NCBI RefSeq assembly: GCF_001571365.1
Contig: NZ_BCTQ01000022.1
Location: forward strand, 1 to 64,000
DNA from: Achromobacter denitrificans NBRC 15125
Lineage (GTDB): Bacteria; Pseudomonadota; Gammaproteobacteria; Burkholderiales; Burkholderiaceae_B
Direction of reading: 5' to 3'
DNA length: 64,000 bases
Below the pieces are notes generated by a model that saw nothing but the letters and a program-made list of their open reading frames with translations, was not told where the DNA came from and searched no databases. Numbering within the stretch: the stretch's first letter is position 1; each line of letters begins with the position of its first letter. Positions 56,295-64,000 of the stretch are shown here, in pieces. The position numbers and the translations under genes are program-made.

Positions 56295-57347
56295 ATGAAT
56301 TCCCTGCCGCCTTCAGGTTCCGCCAGCGCCGCGGAAATCGCCGAAGCCGCCCAGCGCCTGCTGGACGGCGAGCTGGCCGCGTTTCCCACCGAGACCGTCT
56401 ATGGTCTGGGCGCGGACGCTGAAAACGCGCAAGCGGTGGCCAAGATCTACGCGGCCAAGGGCCGGCCGTCGAATCATCCCGTCATCGTGCACATCGCGCC
56501 CCAGGGCGACGTGTCGTACTGGGCCGCCGAGGTGCCGCCGGAGGCGCGCCTGCTGATCGACGCCTTCTGGCCCGGCCCCCTGACGCTGATCCTCAAGCGC
56601 GCGCCGCACATCGCCGACACGGTGAGCGGCGGCCAGGACAGCATCGGCATCCGCTGCCCTTCGCATCCGGTGGCGCAGGCGCTGCTGGCGGCGTTCGCGG
56701 CCGGCAAGCCGAACGGGCAGGGCGGCGTGGCCGCGCCGTCGGCGAACAAATTCGGGCAGGTCTCGCCCACGCGGGCCGAGCACGTCCGCGGCGAGTTCCC
56801 CGAGGAAGTCGCGGCCGGCATGCCGGTGCTGGAAGGCGGGGCATCGGAGGTCGGCATCGAATCCACGATCCTCGACCTGTCGCGCCTGGATCGCGGCGCC
56901 GGCCCGGTGCTGCTGCGTCCCGGCCATGTCAGCGCCGCGCAGATCGAAGCCGTGCTGGGCGTGCAAGTGTTCGCGCCGGATGCGGGCGCTCCGCGCGCGT
57001 CCGGCACGCTGAAAGCACACTACGCGCCGCGCACGGCGCTGGAGCTGGCCTCCGAAGCGCGCCTGCGCGACGTGGAACAGGGCCGCGACCTGCCTGAAGG
57101 GCGGGTGGTGGTGGTGGCCTACGGCGCGGCGCCGGCCGTGCTCGACCCCCGGGTGCAATGGCAGTCCGTGCCTGCCGATCCGGCTCGCTACGCGCAGGCG
57201 CTGTACGGCCTGCTGCGCGATCTGGACCAGCAGGGCTATGCGCGCATCATCGTGCAGGCGCCTCCCGCCACCGACGACTGGCACGCGGTCAACGACCGCA
57301 TCGGCCGCGCCGCCGCCGCGTTCACGCTGGACACGACGGATCTGTAG
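56295..57347 (+). CDS. L-threonylcarbamoyladenylate synthase (Sua5 type)
   Basis: A 350-residue enzyme for the first step of t6A synthesis in tRNA. The YrdC core spans about 15-210 with FPTETVYGLGADAENAQAVAKIYAAKGRPSNHP, FWPGPLTLILKR, GGVAAPSANKFGQVSPT, and a substrate-binding SEVGIESTILDLSR; the C-terminal ~120-residue SUA5 domain, absent from short YrdC, follows. It reads through purE-purK as one unit. Its stop codon TAG is supplied by the first bases of a 184-bp palindromic element. Confidence 0.92.
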   Translation: MNSLPPSGSASAAEIAEAAQRLLDGELAAFPTETVYGLGADAENAQAVAKIYAAKGRPSNHPVIVHIAPQGDVSYWAAEVPPEARLLIDAFWPGPLTLILKRAPHIADTVSGGQDSIGIRCPSHPVAQALLAAFAAGKPNGQGGVAAPSANKFGQVSPTRAEHVRGEFPEEVAAGMPVLEGGASEVGIESTILDLSRLDRGAGPVLLRPGHVSAAQIEAVLGVQVFAPDAGAPRASGTLKAHYAPRTALELASEARLRDVEQGRDLPEGRVVVVAYGAAPAVLDPRVQWQSVPADPARYAQALYGLLRDLDQQGYARIIVQAPPATDDWHAVNDRIGRAAAAFTLDTTDL

Positions 57348-57527
57348 GATGGGTGGAGCGCGAGAGTTCTTAAGCTAGAACTCCGCCCTCCAGCGCGCGA
57401 AACCCATGCGGCCGTGGAAGACTGTTTTCAAGCCGCTGCCAGGCGCCGTCCGCTCACCGCCGCATGGGTTTCGCGCGCTGGAGGGGGGTATTCTTGTGCA
57501 GAGGATCTCGCGCTTCACCCATCCTAC
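57344..57527. repeat. 184-bp palindromic element between convergent genes
   Basis: Outer arms 57344-57365 and 57506-57527 (22 bp, one mismatch: GTAGGATGGGTGGAGCGCGAGA against its complement GTAGGATGGGTGAAGCGCGAGA), and perfect inner arms of 26 bp at 57386-57411 and 57460-57485 (CCCTCCAGCGCGCGAAACCCATGCGG), each 42 bases inside the outer edges. A 48-base core lies between. There are no coding genes, no direct repeats at its edges that I can verify and no transposase. The layout is that of a MITE-like or REP-type non-autonomous element. Confidence 0.85.
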
Positions 57528-57529
57528 GG

Positions 57530-58357
57530 TCACGCCGCCAGGAGTTCCCCTATCCGTTCCACCGCCTGCCGCAAGGGCGGCAGGAACTCTTCCGTCAGCC
57601 GGTTCAGCGGCACCCGGGCGGCCTTCACGCTGACATTGACCGCCCCGCAGGCCTTGCCGCTGGCCGAGCGCACGGCCACCGAGATGGCGCGCACGTTCAA
57701 CTCCAGCTCCTGGTCCACCACCGCGTAGTCCTGCTCCCGGATGCGCGCCAGTTCGGCGCGCAGCTTGTCCTCGGTGATCACGGTGAATTCGGTGTAGGGC
57801 TGCAGTTCGGTCGCGGCGAAGTAGCGGGCGAGGGCGGGTTCCGGCAGTTGCGCCAGCAGCACGCGCCCGATGGACGTGCAATAGGCCGGCAGCCGGCTGC
57901 CCAGCCCCATCGAGGTGGCCAGCAGGCGGTTCACTTCCGAGCGCGCCAGGTACAGCATTTCGTGGCCTTCCATGATGGCCAGCGCGCAGGTTTCGTTGAC
58001 CGTGGCGCTGAGTTCTTCCAGCACCGGCTGGGCCAGCGACACGAACGGCGTGGACGAGAAGTACGCATAGCCCAGGCCCAGGATGCGGGGCGTCAGCACG
58101 TAGAGCCTGCCATGCTGCTCGGCCATGCCCAGCAGGATCAGCGTATGCAGGCAGCGCTGCACCACGGCGCGCGGCAGGCCGGCCCGGCGGCTCAGCTCGG
58201 CCGCGGTCTGGGGCTGGCGGCGCGTGCCGAAGGCGCGGATCACGTGCAGGCCGCGCGCCAGCGTCAGCATGTAATCCGGGTCGCCCCGCAACTGGTCGGG
58301 ATGGTCTTCCGCCGCCGGCGGCGCGGCGTAGCCGGGAGGAGGAAGGTTGGGCCGCAT
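57530..58357 (-). CDS. IclR family transcriptional regulator
   Basis: A 275-residue regulator: a winged HTH (LARGLHVIRAFGTRRQPQTAAELSRRAGLPRAVVQRCLHTLILLGMAEQ, about 32-80) and a ligand-binding IclR domain ending ARVPLNRLTEEFLPPLRQAVERIGELL. IclR proteins of the PcaR/CatR-like group control aromatic and keto-acid degradation. The gene overlaps the CoA-transferase B gene by one base, so it is co-transcribed with the CoA transferase operon. Its N-terminal 25 residues are Pro-rich and may belong to a shorter start. Confidence 0.9.
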   Translation of the reverse strand: MRPNLPPPGYAAPPAAEDHPDQLRGDPDYMLTLARGLHVIRAFGTRRQPQTAAELSRRAGLPRAVVQRCLHTLILLGMAEQHGRLYVLTPRILGLGYAYFSSTPFVSLAQPVLEELSATVNETCALAIMEGHEMLYLARSEVNRLLATSMGLGSRLPAYCTSIGRVLLAQLPEPALARYFAATELQPYTEFTVITEDKLRAELARIREQDYAVVDQELELNVRAISVAVRSASGKACGAVNVSVKAARVPLNRLTEEFLPPLRQAVERIGELLAA

Positions 58358-58998
58358 CAGCCGTCGAGCAGGGGAGCGCCGGTGCGCGCCTGCAGTTCCT
58401 TGAAAGTCATGCCGTCGATCATATCCCGGACCCGCAGCCCGTCGGGCGTCACGTCGATGACGGCCAGATCGGTATAGATGCGGTCCACCACGCCCGCGCC
58501 GGTCAGCGGATAGGCGCAGCGTTCGACGATCTTCGGTTCGCCGTTCCTGGCGTTGTGCTCCATCAGGATGTAGACGCTGCGCGCGCCCACCGCCAGGTCC
58601 ATGGCGCCGCCCACGGCCGGCGCCTCGCCCGGCCGGCCGAGGGACCAGTTGGCCAGGTCGCCGTTGGCGGCGACCTGCATGCCGCCCATGACGCAGATGT
58701 CCAGGTGGCCGCCGCGCATCATCGCGAACGAATCCGCGTGGTGGAAGTACGAGCCGCCCCGCAGCAGGGTCACGGGTTGCTTGCCGGCGTTGATCAGGTC
58801 CAGGTCGATCTCGGCGTCCGCCGGGGGCGGGCCCATGCCGAGGATGCCGTTCTCGCTGTGCAGCACGATCTCGCGCCCGGGCGGCAGGTGCGCGGCCACC
58901 AGCACCGGCATGCCGATGCCCAGGTTGACGTAGCTGCCGTCGGGAATGTCGCGGGCCAGGCGGCGCGCCATGTCGGCGCGGTTCAGGGGCTGGAACAT
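58357..58998 (-). CDS. 3-oxoacid CoA-transferase, subunit B
   Basis: A 213-residue subunit with the catalytic glutamate in IVLHSENGILGMGPPPAD (near residue 49). It is of the PcaJ/CatJ/ScoB type; with subunit A it moves CoA from succinyl-CoA to 3-oxoadipate or a related 3-oxo acid. The end RTGAPLLDG and the RYCAYPLTGAGVVDRIYTDLAVIDVTPDGLRVRDMIDGM-like block are typical. It overlaps the IclR start by one base and follows subunit A by 10 bases. Confidence 0.9.
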   Translation of the reverse strand: MFQPLNRADMARRLARDIPDGSYVNLGIGMPVLVAAHLPPGREIVLHSENGILGMGPPPADAEIDLDLINAGKQPVTLLRGGSYFHHADSFAMMRGGHLDICVMGGMQVAANGDLANWSLGRPGEAPAVGGAMDLAVGARSVYILMEHNARNGEPKIVERCAYPLTGAGVVDRIYTDLAVIDVTPDGLRVRDMIDGMTFKELQARTGAPLLDG

Positions 58999-59008
58999 GC
59001 GGGCTCCT

Positions 59009-59689
59009 TCAACTGGAGAAGGCGGCGTCGGCCACCTGGGTGACGCGCTGGACGAAGATGCCGGGCGTGACCACGGCCTCGGGCGGCAGTTCGCCCAGCC
59101 CGGCCTTGGCGCGCACCTGCACGATGGCGGTCCGGGCCGCCATGCACATGACGGGCCCGAAGTTGCGGGCGCTCTTGTTGTAGGTGAGGTTGCCCCAGCG
59201 GTCGGCCTGGTCGGCTTTCACCAGCGCGAAGTCGCCATGCAGGGGGTGTTCGAAGACGTGTCCGCGGCCGTCTATCATGCGCGTCTCCTTGCCCTGCGCC
59301 AGCTCGGTGCCGTAGGCGGTGGGCGTGAAAAAGCCGCCCAGCCCGGCGCCGGCCGCCCGCAGGCGTTCGGCGATGGTGCCTTGCGGCACGCATTCGAGTT
59401 CGATCCGGCCTTCGCGGTACAGCTCGTCGAAAACCCAGGAGTGCGAGGCCTTGGGAAAGGAGCAGATCACCTTGCGCACGCGTCCGGCCTTGATCAGCGC
59501 GGCCAGGCCGGTCTCCCGGTTGCCGGCGTTGTTGCTGACGACGGTAAGGTCGCGCGCGCCCTGCGCGATCAGCGCGTGGATCAGCTCCGTGGGCATGCCC
59601 GCGCCGCCGAAGCCGCTGATCAGCACCGTGGCGCCGTCGTGGATGTCCGAGACGGCGGCCTCGGGAGAGTCGTAGAACTTGTCGATCAT
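59009..59689 (-). CDS. 3-oxoacid CoA-transferase, subunit A
   Basis: A 226-residue subunit of the PcaI/CatI/ScoA type: the CoA-binding region VLISGFGGAGMPTELIHALIAQGARDLTVVSNNAGNRETGLAAL (about 21-64) and the PTAYGTELAQGKETRMIDGRGHVFEHPLHGDFAL block. It lies between the Bug gene and subunit B, so a Bug-imported organic acid could be activated to a CoA thioester. Which acid is not evident. The ATG lies 46 bases after the Bug stop. Confidence 0.9.
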   Translation of the reverse strand: MIDKFYDSPEAAVSDIHDGATVLISGFGGAGMPTELIHALIAQGARDLTVVSNNAGNRETGLAALIKAGRVRKVICSFPKASHSWVFDELYREGRIELECVPQGTIAERLRAAGAGLGGFFTPTAYGTELAQGKETRMIDGRGHVFEHPLHGDFALVKADQADRWGNLTYNKSARNFGPVMCMAARTAIVQVRAKAGLGELPPEAVVTPGIFVQRVTQVADAAFSS

Positions 59690-59735
59690 GGTGGAGTTCC
59701 GTCGGGGGCGGGCGCGGCGGACGCGCCCGCCGCGT

Positions 59736-60755
59736 TCAGTTCACGGTGATGCGCGCCTGCTTGATGATCTCGGCATACCGCGCCGAGTCCTTCTCCATCA
59801 GCGCGGCGAACTGCTCGGTGCTGCCGCCCGCGGGCAGGAAGCCCGCGTCCAGGAACTTCTGCCTCACGTCCGGTTCCTTGACGATCTCGCTGATTTCGCG
59901 CGCCATGCGCTCGATGATGGGCTTGGGCGTGTTGGCGGGCGCCATCAGGCCGGCCCAGGAGCCGGTGACGAACCCGGGCAGGCCGGCTTCCTCCATGGTG
60001 GGGATGCCGGGTTCGGTCGGCCAGCGCTCCTTGCCGGTGAACGCCAGCGCCTTGAGCCGATTCTGCTTCACGTACTGCATCGGCACCAGGATGGGATCGA
60101 ACACCATGGAGACGCGCCCGCCCAGCAGGTCGGTCAGGATGGGGGCGCTGCCCTTGTAGGCCACGTGCGTCATCGTGATCTTGTTTTGCAGCGCGAAGTC
60201 CGCGCCGGTCAGGTGCGCGCTGGAACCGTTGCCGCTGGAGGCGTAGGTCAGCTTGTCCGGATTCTTGCGCGCGTAGGCGACCAGGTCCGCCACGCTCTTG
60301 ACCGGCAGGTCCTCGGCCACGAACAGGAACAGCGGCAGGTCCGCCATCTGCACCACCGGCGTCAGGTCGGCCGGGCTGTAGTTCAGCTTGTACAGGTGGA
60401 AGTTGATGATGTAGGCCGGCAGCATGGACAGGAAGGTATAGCCGTCCGGCTCCGCCTTGGCGGCCATGGCCGAGCCCACGCTGCTGTTGGCGCCGGGCCG
60501 GTTCTCGACGACGATGGTCTGCTTCAGGCGCGGGCCCAGCTTTTCCATGACGATGCGGGTAACGATGTCGGTCGATCCGCCGGGCGTATAGGGCACGATG
60601 ATCTTGATGGGCTTGCTCGGCCAGTCGTCCGCTGCGTGGGCGGCGCCGGCGGTCAGCCCGGCGGCGGCCAGCGCCGCGTACAGCAGGGTCTTCAAGGTTT
60701 GGCGGCGAGCGGGCGCCGCAATGCGGCATAGCCGCGATTTGCTTGCATAAGCCAT
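59736..60755 (-). CDS. Bug-family substrate-binding protein (CoA-transferase operon)
   Basis: A 339-residue periplasmic binding protein. The start MAYASKSRLCRIAAPARRQ was chosen because GGAGA lies before it and because the long frame to 60977 adds a low-complexity stretch. The signal peptide ends TAGAAHA, then AADDWPSKPIKIIVPYTPGGSTD. The binding signature QTIVVENRPGANSSVGS is present. It begins the reverse operon with the CoA transferase subunits and IclR, a common layout for uptake and activation of an organic acid. Confidence 0.9.
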   Translation of the reverse strand: MAYASKSRLCRIAAPARRQTLKTLLYAALAAAGLTAGAAHAADDWPSKPIKIIVPYTPGGSTDIVTRIVMEKLGPRLKQTIVVENRPGANSSVGSAMAAKAEPDGYTFLSMLPAYIINFHLYKLNYSPADLTPVVQMADLPLFLFVAEDLPVKSVADLVAYARKNPDKLTYASSGNGSSAHLTGADFALQNKITMTHVAYKGSAPILTDLLGGRVSMVFDPILVPMQYVKQNRLKALAFTGKERWPTEPGIPTMEEAGLPGFVTGSWAGLMAPANTPKPIIERMAREISEIVKEPDVRQKFLDAGFLPAGGSTEQFAALMEKDSARYAEIIKQARITVN

Positions 60756-61105
60756 GGAATCTTGTCTCCTCCATGAATCGACCGACGATCGATGCGCGTT
60801 CGGTTGTCGGGCTGGCGTGCTCTTGTTTTTGCCGCCGGGCTGCCCCGGGGGCATAAGCGCGAAAAAAGTATGGCACGCAAGGCAAGCGGCCCGCGCCGTA
60901 TGATGGGGCAATAAAGTTCGATCACCGGACATCGGAATCGGGCCAGGATCAGTCGTTTTTTTTCCTCGGGTTTCCACTAGGTAGCGTTGCGTTGTTCACG
61001 TCGTGGACATCGCTTAATCTGGCGGCCGGCCCTGTATGGCAGGGCCCGGTGTCAACCGCAGCCGGCTTACAAGCCGGCGCGGCTTCCATCTCAGGAGAGG
61101 CAATA
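60756..61105. other. 350-base gap with 5' hairpins and promoters of two divergent genes
   Basis: The gap holds the promoters of the reverse Bug operon and of the forward amino-acid binding protein. The forward leader has two perfect hairpins: GGCCCTG-TATGG-CAGGGCC (61028-61046) and GCCGGCTT-AC-AAGCCGGC (61061-61078), then a CAGGAGAGG ribosome-binding site. A T-run (60955-60963) precedes. No gene in it is supported. Confidence 0.65.
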
Positions 61106-62128
61106 ATGAAACGCTCTATCTTGTTTGCAGCCGGCGCCCTGGCTCTGGCTTGCGCGTCCCAGGCGGCGGTGGCGGGTCCCACCCTGGATGCGGTGAAGAA
61201 AAAGGGATTCGTGCAATGCGGCCTGACCGACGGGGTGTCGGGTTTCTCGGCGACGAACAGCAAGGGCGAATGGGAAGGCATGGACGTGGACATCTGCCGC
61301 GCCGTCGCCGCGGCCGTGTTCGGTGATCCGAGCAAATTCAAGGGAACCGCGCTCTCCACCCAGCAACGCTTCACCGCGCTGCAATCGGGCGAGGTCGACG
61401 TGCTGCTGCGCACCGTCACGCTGACGCAGACCCGCGATACTTCCCTGGGCCTGTCGGCCGTCGCCGCCAGCTTCTACGACGGCCAGGGCATCCTGGTGAG
61501 CAAGAAGCTCGGCGTGAAAAGCGCCAAGGAGCTCAACGGCGCCACGGTCTGCGTGCAGCCGGGCACTACCACCGAACTGAACCTGGCCGACTGGTTCCGT
61601 TCCAACAACATCGAATTCAAGCCCGTCGTGATCGACAAGGTGACGGAAGTCGTGCGCGCCTTCGAGTCCGGGCGCTGCGACGCCTTCACCGACGACTCCT
61701 CGCAGCTTGCCGCCGTGCGCGCCACGCAGGTCGCCAATCCCGACGACTACGAAATCCTGCCCGAACGCTTCTCCAAGGAGCCGCTCGGCCCCATGGTGCG
61801 CCAGGGCGACGAGAACTGGCTCGGCATCGTGCGCTGGACGCTGTTCGCGCTGATGGAAGCGGAAGAGTACGGCATCACGCAAAAGAACGTGGACGAGATG
61901 CTCAAGAGCAACAACCCCAACATCTCCCGCATCCTGGGCGTGACGCCGGGCGCCGGCAAGAACATGGGCCTGGACGAGAAGTGGGCCTACAACGCGATCA
62001 AGGCCGTGGGCAACTACAGCGAGGTCTTCGAGCGCAACGTCGGCAAGGACAGCAAGCTGGGCCTGCAACGCGGCACGAACGCGCTGTGGAGCAAGGGCGG
62101 CGCCATGTATCCGTGGCCGATCCGCTGA
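61106..62128 (+). CDS. Amino acid ABC transporter substrate-binding protein (AapJ-like)
   Basis: A 340-residue periplasmic receptor. The start MKRSILFAAGALALACASQAAVA has a signal peptide and a good AGGAGAGG ribosome-binding site; the longer frame to 60992 adds leader sequence. The mature part opens TLDAVKKKGFVQCGLTDGVSGFSATNSKGEWEGMDVDICRAVAAAVFGD, then RFTALQSGEVDVLLRTVTLTQTRDT and VCVQPGTTTELNLADWF, the PBP3 general-L-amino-acid type. It stands alone here without its permease or ATPase genes, which may lie elsewhere. Confidence 0.9.
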   Translation: MKRSILFAAGALALACASQAAVAGPTLDAVKKKGFVQCGLTDGVSGFSATNSKGEWEGMDVDICRAVAAAVFGDPSKFKGTALSTQQRFTALQSGEVDVLLRTVTLTQTRDTSLGLSAVAASFYDGQGILVSKKLGVKSAKELNGATVCVQPGTTTELNLADWFRSNNIEFKPVVIDKVTEVVRAFESGRCDAFTDDSSQLAAVRATQVANPDDYEILPERFSKEPLGPMVRQGDENWLGIVRWTLFALMEAEEYGITQKNVDEMLKSNNPNISRILGVTPGAGKNMGLDEKWAYNAIKAVGNYSEVFERNVGKDSKLGLQRGTNALWSKGGAMYPWPIR

Positions 62129-62176
62129 TCCCGCGCCCTATGCCCCGCTGCGGGCCATAGTGCGACGAACCTCCGG

Positions 62177-62211
62177 CCTCTGCAAATCGTACGGTGATTT
62201 GCAGAGGTTTT
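62177..62211 (+). terminator. Intrinsic terminator of the amino-acid binding protein
   Basis: CCTCTGCAAATC-GTACGGT-GATTTGCAGAGG (62177-62207) with a 12-bp perfect stem and four T. Strong by its stem; located 49 bases after the stop codon and before the reverse DUF35 gene. Confidence 0.9.
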
Positions 62212-62240
62212 CGTTTGGAGAGACGAGAGAAGCTCGCGGC

Positions 62241-62651
62241 CTACGCAAGGCGTGTAAAAAAGGGCGCGTATCGGCCATCCGGCGTTTGGCGGAATACGGC
62301 GGATACCCGCTGTCCGATCTTCGCGGCGCGAATATCGCAGTCGACGAGATTGCTCAAGATGATCGGACCCTCGTCCAGTTCGACATAGGCTAGTGCGTAG
62401 GGCGGATCGGCGCGTTCGATGATGCTGAACGCATAGAGACTGCCTAGGCCGCTTGCAGGCTTCCAGTCCGTGTCGTCACTGGCGCATAGCGGGCATACGA
62501 CGCGCGGATACCAATGGGCGCGGTTGCATTGATTGCAGGTTCTCAGAAGCAATTGCCCCCGTTCCGCGGCGGCCCAGAACGGAGCGGTTTCCGGGTAGGC
62601 CCGGGCATAGGGATCGTTCAGGTAGGTGGAAAGCTCGCTTTGCCGGTTCAC
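62241..62651 (-). CDS. OB-fold nucleic acid-binding/DUF35 zinc-ribbon protein
   Basis: A 136-residue protein of the DUF35 type: an N-terminal rubredoxin-like zinc ribbon (CNQCNRAHWYPRVVCPLC, with paired cysteines near 38-56) and an OB-fold (LYAFSIIERADPPYALAYVELDEGP and ILSNLVDC). DUF35 proteins pair with thiolase-like enzymes and can bind acyl-CoA in the joint complex. It lies three bases downstream of the thiolase gene on the same strand. Confidence 0.85.
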   Translation of the reverse strand: MNRQSELSTYLNDPYARAYPETAPFWAAAERGQLLLRTCNQCNRAHWYPRVVCPLCASDDTDWKPASGLGSLYAFSIIERADPPYALAYVELDEGPIILSNLVDCDIRAAKIGQRVSAVFRQTPDGRYAPFFTRLA

Positions 62652-62654
62652 GCG

Positions 62655-63824
62655 TTACTCCCGTTCGAAAATCAGAGTGGAATGGGCATGGGCGACTCCC
62701 ATGACCAAACCGGGCCCGGAAGCCAGCGCGAGATCGCAGCCGGGGACTTGTACGGCGGGATGCGCTTCGCCACGGAGTTGGCGCACGGCTTCGATCACTT
62801 TCGTCATGCCCCCCCGATTTGAGGGATGGTTGTTGCACAGCCCCCCGCCGTCCGTGTTGAAAGGCAGTTGGCCCCGGCCGGAGATCAAATTGCCTTCGGC
62901 TACGTAGGGGCCGGCCTGCCCCTTCTTGCAGAATCCCAGGTCTTCCAGCTGCATCAACACCATGATGGTGAAGTTGTCGTAGAGCGAGGCGTACTTGACG
63001 TCGCCGGGCGCGATGCCTGCTTCGGCGAACGCCAGCCTGCCGCTGGTGACGGCGCCCGAGGCGGTGGGCTCGATGTAGCCGCCCCGGCTGGTCTTGATGC
63101 TCTCGCCGGCCCCGATCAGCCTGACGAGAGGCCGTGACAGGCTCCGGGCGATCTCCGGACTCGTCAGTACCAGCGCGCCGCCGCCGTCCGTGATGACGCA
63201 GCAATCCAGGCGGTGCAACGGACTGGCAATAATGGGCGACGCCAGCACGTCCTCGACGGTGACCGGCTTGCGCAACGCCGCAAACTCGTTGTATTGCGCA
63301 TGATGCGCCGCGGCCACCTTGACGGCGGCGAGCTGTGCGGAGGTCGTGCCGTGCTCATGCATGTGGCGTTGGGAGAGCATCCCGTATATGCCGGTGATGG
63401 TGGAGCGATAGGGCCTGTCCCAGGGCGTTTCGGGCCGTTCCGGCCCCAGCTCGCGCGGCGCGGTTCCCGTCGCCATGCCGCTGCTCTTGGGCTTGCCCGC
63501 CAGCGTGATCAAGGCGACCGAGCATTTACCTTGCGCGATGGCGAGCGCAGCGTGGCGCACATGTACCATGTACGAGCATCCGCCCAGCTCGGTGCCGTCT
63601 ACCCACTTCAGGTCCAGGTTCAGGTACTCCGCCATGGATAGGGGATTGCCGCCCGGCGCGTCGCCCGCGCAGAAGTAGCCGTCTACGTCCTTGAGGTTCA
63701 GCCCCGCATCGCGCAGGGCGCCCAGCGCGCACTCGGCATGCAGCTGGGTGACGGACTTGTCGGGCGCATATCGGGTCGGATGCTCGTATGCGCCCGCTAT
63801 GTAGGCTTTGCCATTGAGTGTCAT
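62655..63824 (-). CDS. Thiolase family / SCP-2-like acyl-CoA acetyltransferase
   Basis: A 389-residue thiolase-fold enzyme. The start MTLNGKAYIAGAYEHPTRYAPDKS was chosen to fit the family; an upstream frame to 63881 adds an Arg-rich stretch. The reactive cysteine lies in DGTELGGCSYMVHVRHA near 89-93, and GGGLCNNHPSNRGG near the end. The C-terminal motif of standard thiolases is altered (VPGCDLALASGPGLVMGVAHAHS), so it is of the SCP-2/Ltp2-like branch that may act as aldolase with DUF35. It precedes the DUF35 gene and follows the partial Bug gene, presumably in one reverse operon. Confidence 0.85.
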   Translation of the reverse strand: MTLNGKAYIAGAYEHPTRYAPDKSVTQLHAECALGALRDAGLNLKDVDGYFCAGDAPGGNPLSMAEYLNLDLKWVDGTELGGCSYMVHVRHAALAIAQGKCSVALITLAGKPKSSGMATGTAPRELGPERPETPWDRPYRSTITGIYGMLSQRHMHEHGTTSAQLAAVKVAAAHHAQYNEFAALRKPVTVEDVLASPIIASPLHRLDCCVITDGGGALVLTSPEIARSLSRPLVRLIGAGESIKTSRGGYIEPTASGAVTSGRLAFAEAGIAPGDVKYASLYDNFTIMVLMQLEDLGFCKKGQAGPYVAEGNLISGRGQLPFNTDGGGLCNNHPSNRGGMTKVIEAVRQLRGEAHPAVQVPGCDLALASGPGLVMGVAHAHSTLIFERE

Positions 63825-63838
63825 AAGCTGTCCGGAGG

Positions 63839-64000
63839 TCACAGTTTTGGGATGTTGCCGTCGCGAATGACGCGGCCCCATTTCGCATATTCGTCCTGCA
63901 CGAATTTCGTCGTGTCGTCGGGCGTTGCCACCACCGGAATGAGCGCGGCCGCATCCAGCGTCTTGCGCAACTCCGGATTGGCCTGTGCGTCATTGATGAC
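63839..64000 (-). CDS. Bug-family substrate-binding protein, C-terminal end (cut by window edge)
   Basis: Reading on the reverse strand from the last base gives an open frame of 53 residues ending in a TGA at 63839-63841. The residues NPELRKTLDAAALIPVVATPDDTTKFVQDEYAKWGRVI and the end GNIPKL match the last helices of Bug (TctC) receptors. The rest lies outside the window. It should be the first or an early gene of the thiolase-DUF35 reverse operon, since only 14 bases separate it from the thiolase start. Confidence 0.75.
   Translation of the reverse strand, partial: VINDAQANPELRKTLDAAALIPVVATPDDTTKFVQDEYAKWGRVIRDGNIPKL

Noticed and set aside
62160..62393. Short frame across the terminator at 62177-62211
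   Set aside because: It contains the terminator hairpin and overlaps the reverse DUF35 gene; composition does not look coding.

Overview
The window is a high-GC (roughly two-thirds G+C) chromosomal segment from a betaproteobacterium, most likely Alcaligenaceae (an Achromobacter- or Bordetella-like genome). The evidence is gene content: four periplasmic 'Bug' receptors (three complete, one cut by the right edge), a purC-purE-purK-sua5 run, the DUF3141-pta-ackA-fabI cluster, a small IF-1, and Calvin-type naming relatives for tkt, gap, pgk and class II aldolase. I see no IS element, phage, CRISPR array, tRNA or rRNA.

Layout. 0-8 kb: the 3' end of malic enzyme maeB, a patatin phospholipase, an orphan barstar, rsmE (reverse), then tkt-gap-pgk with a long hairpin between gap and pgk and a tandem palindromic repeat after pgk. 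8-24 kb: Bug receptor, SulP transporter, the reverse operon DUF3141-pta-ackA-fabI, small enzymes (VOC, GST, cupin, GNAT), cbpA-cbpM, azlCD, a DsbA-like thiol protein and a PiT phosphate transporter. 23.6-24.9 kb: an orphan dltD followed by a 41-codon gene whose product looks like DltX. 25-29.7 kb: mog, a lipoprotein, an M23 peptidase, infA, and an ArsR/SRPBCC pair with two identical operators.

29.9-47 kb: a carbon-phosphorus lyase locus. It carries the phosphonate importer (phnCDE), the lyase operon phnGHIJKLM plus a MOSC gene, the regulator phnF, and a reverse operon of a second phnM, a DUF1045 2H-phosphoesterase and phnN. A module of unrelated character (GAF protein, Bug receptor, gamma-glutamyltransferase, LysR regulator) sits between phnE and phnN. 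No phnP is present; DUF1045 is the best candidate to do its job. HutC-type operator motifs lie before phnG and before the second phnM, and Pho-box-like direct repeats before phnC and phnG.

47-64 kb: small unknown genes, a dicarboxylate/glutamate symporter, an SMP-30 lactonase, fba, a GFA protein, purC, a 52-codon membrane gene plus a DsbB relative, purE-purK-sua5, a 184-bp palindromic element, a reverse operon Bug-CoA-transferase A-B-IclR, an amino-acid binding protein with a strong terminator, and a reverse operon Bug-thiolase-DUF35 running off the right end.

Functional themes: central carbon flow (malic enzyme, tkt/gap/pgk/fba, ack-pta), phosphorus acquisition (PiT, phosphonate import and cleavage), organic-acid scavenging (Bug, DctA-like, CoA transferase, thiolase), and envelope maintenance (M23, DltD/DltX-like, DsbB).
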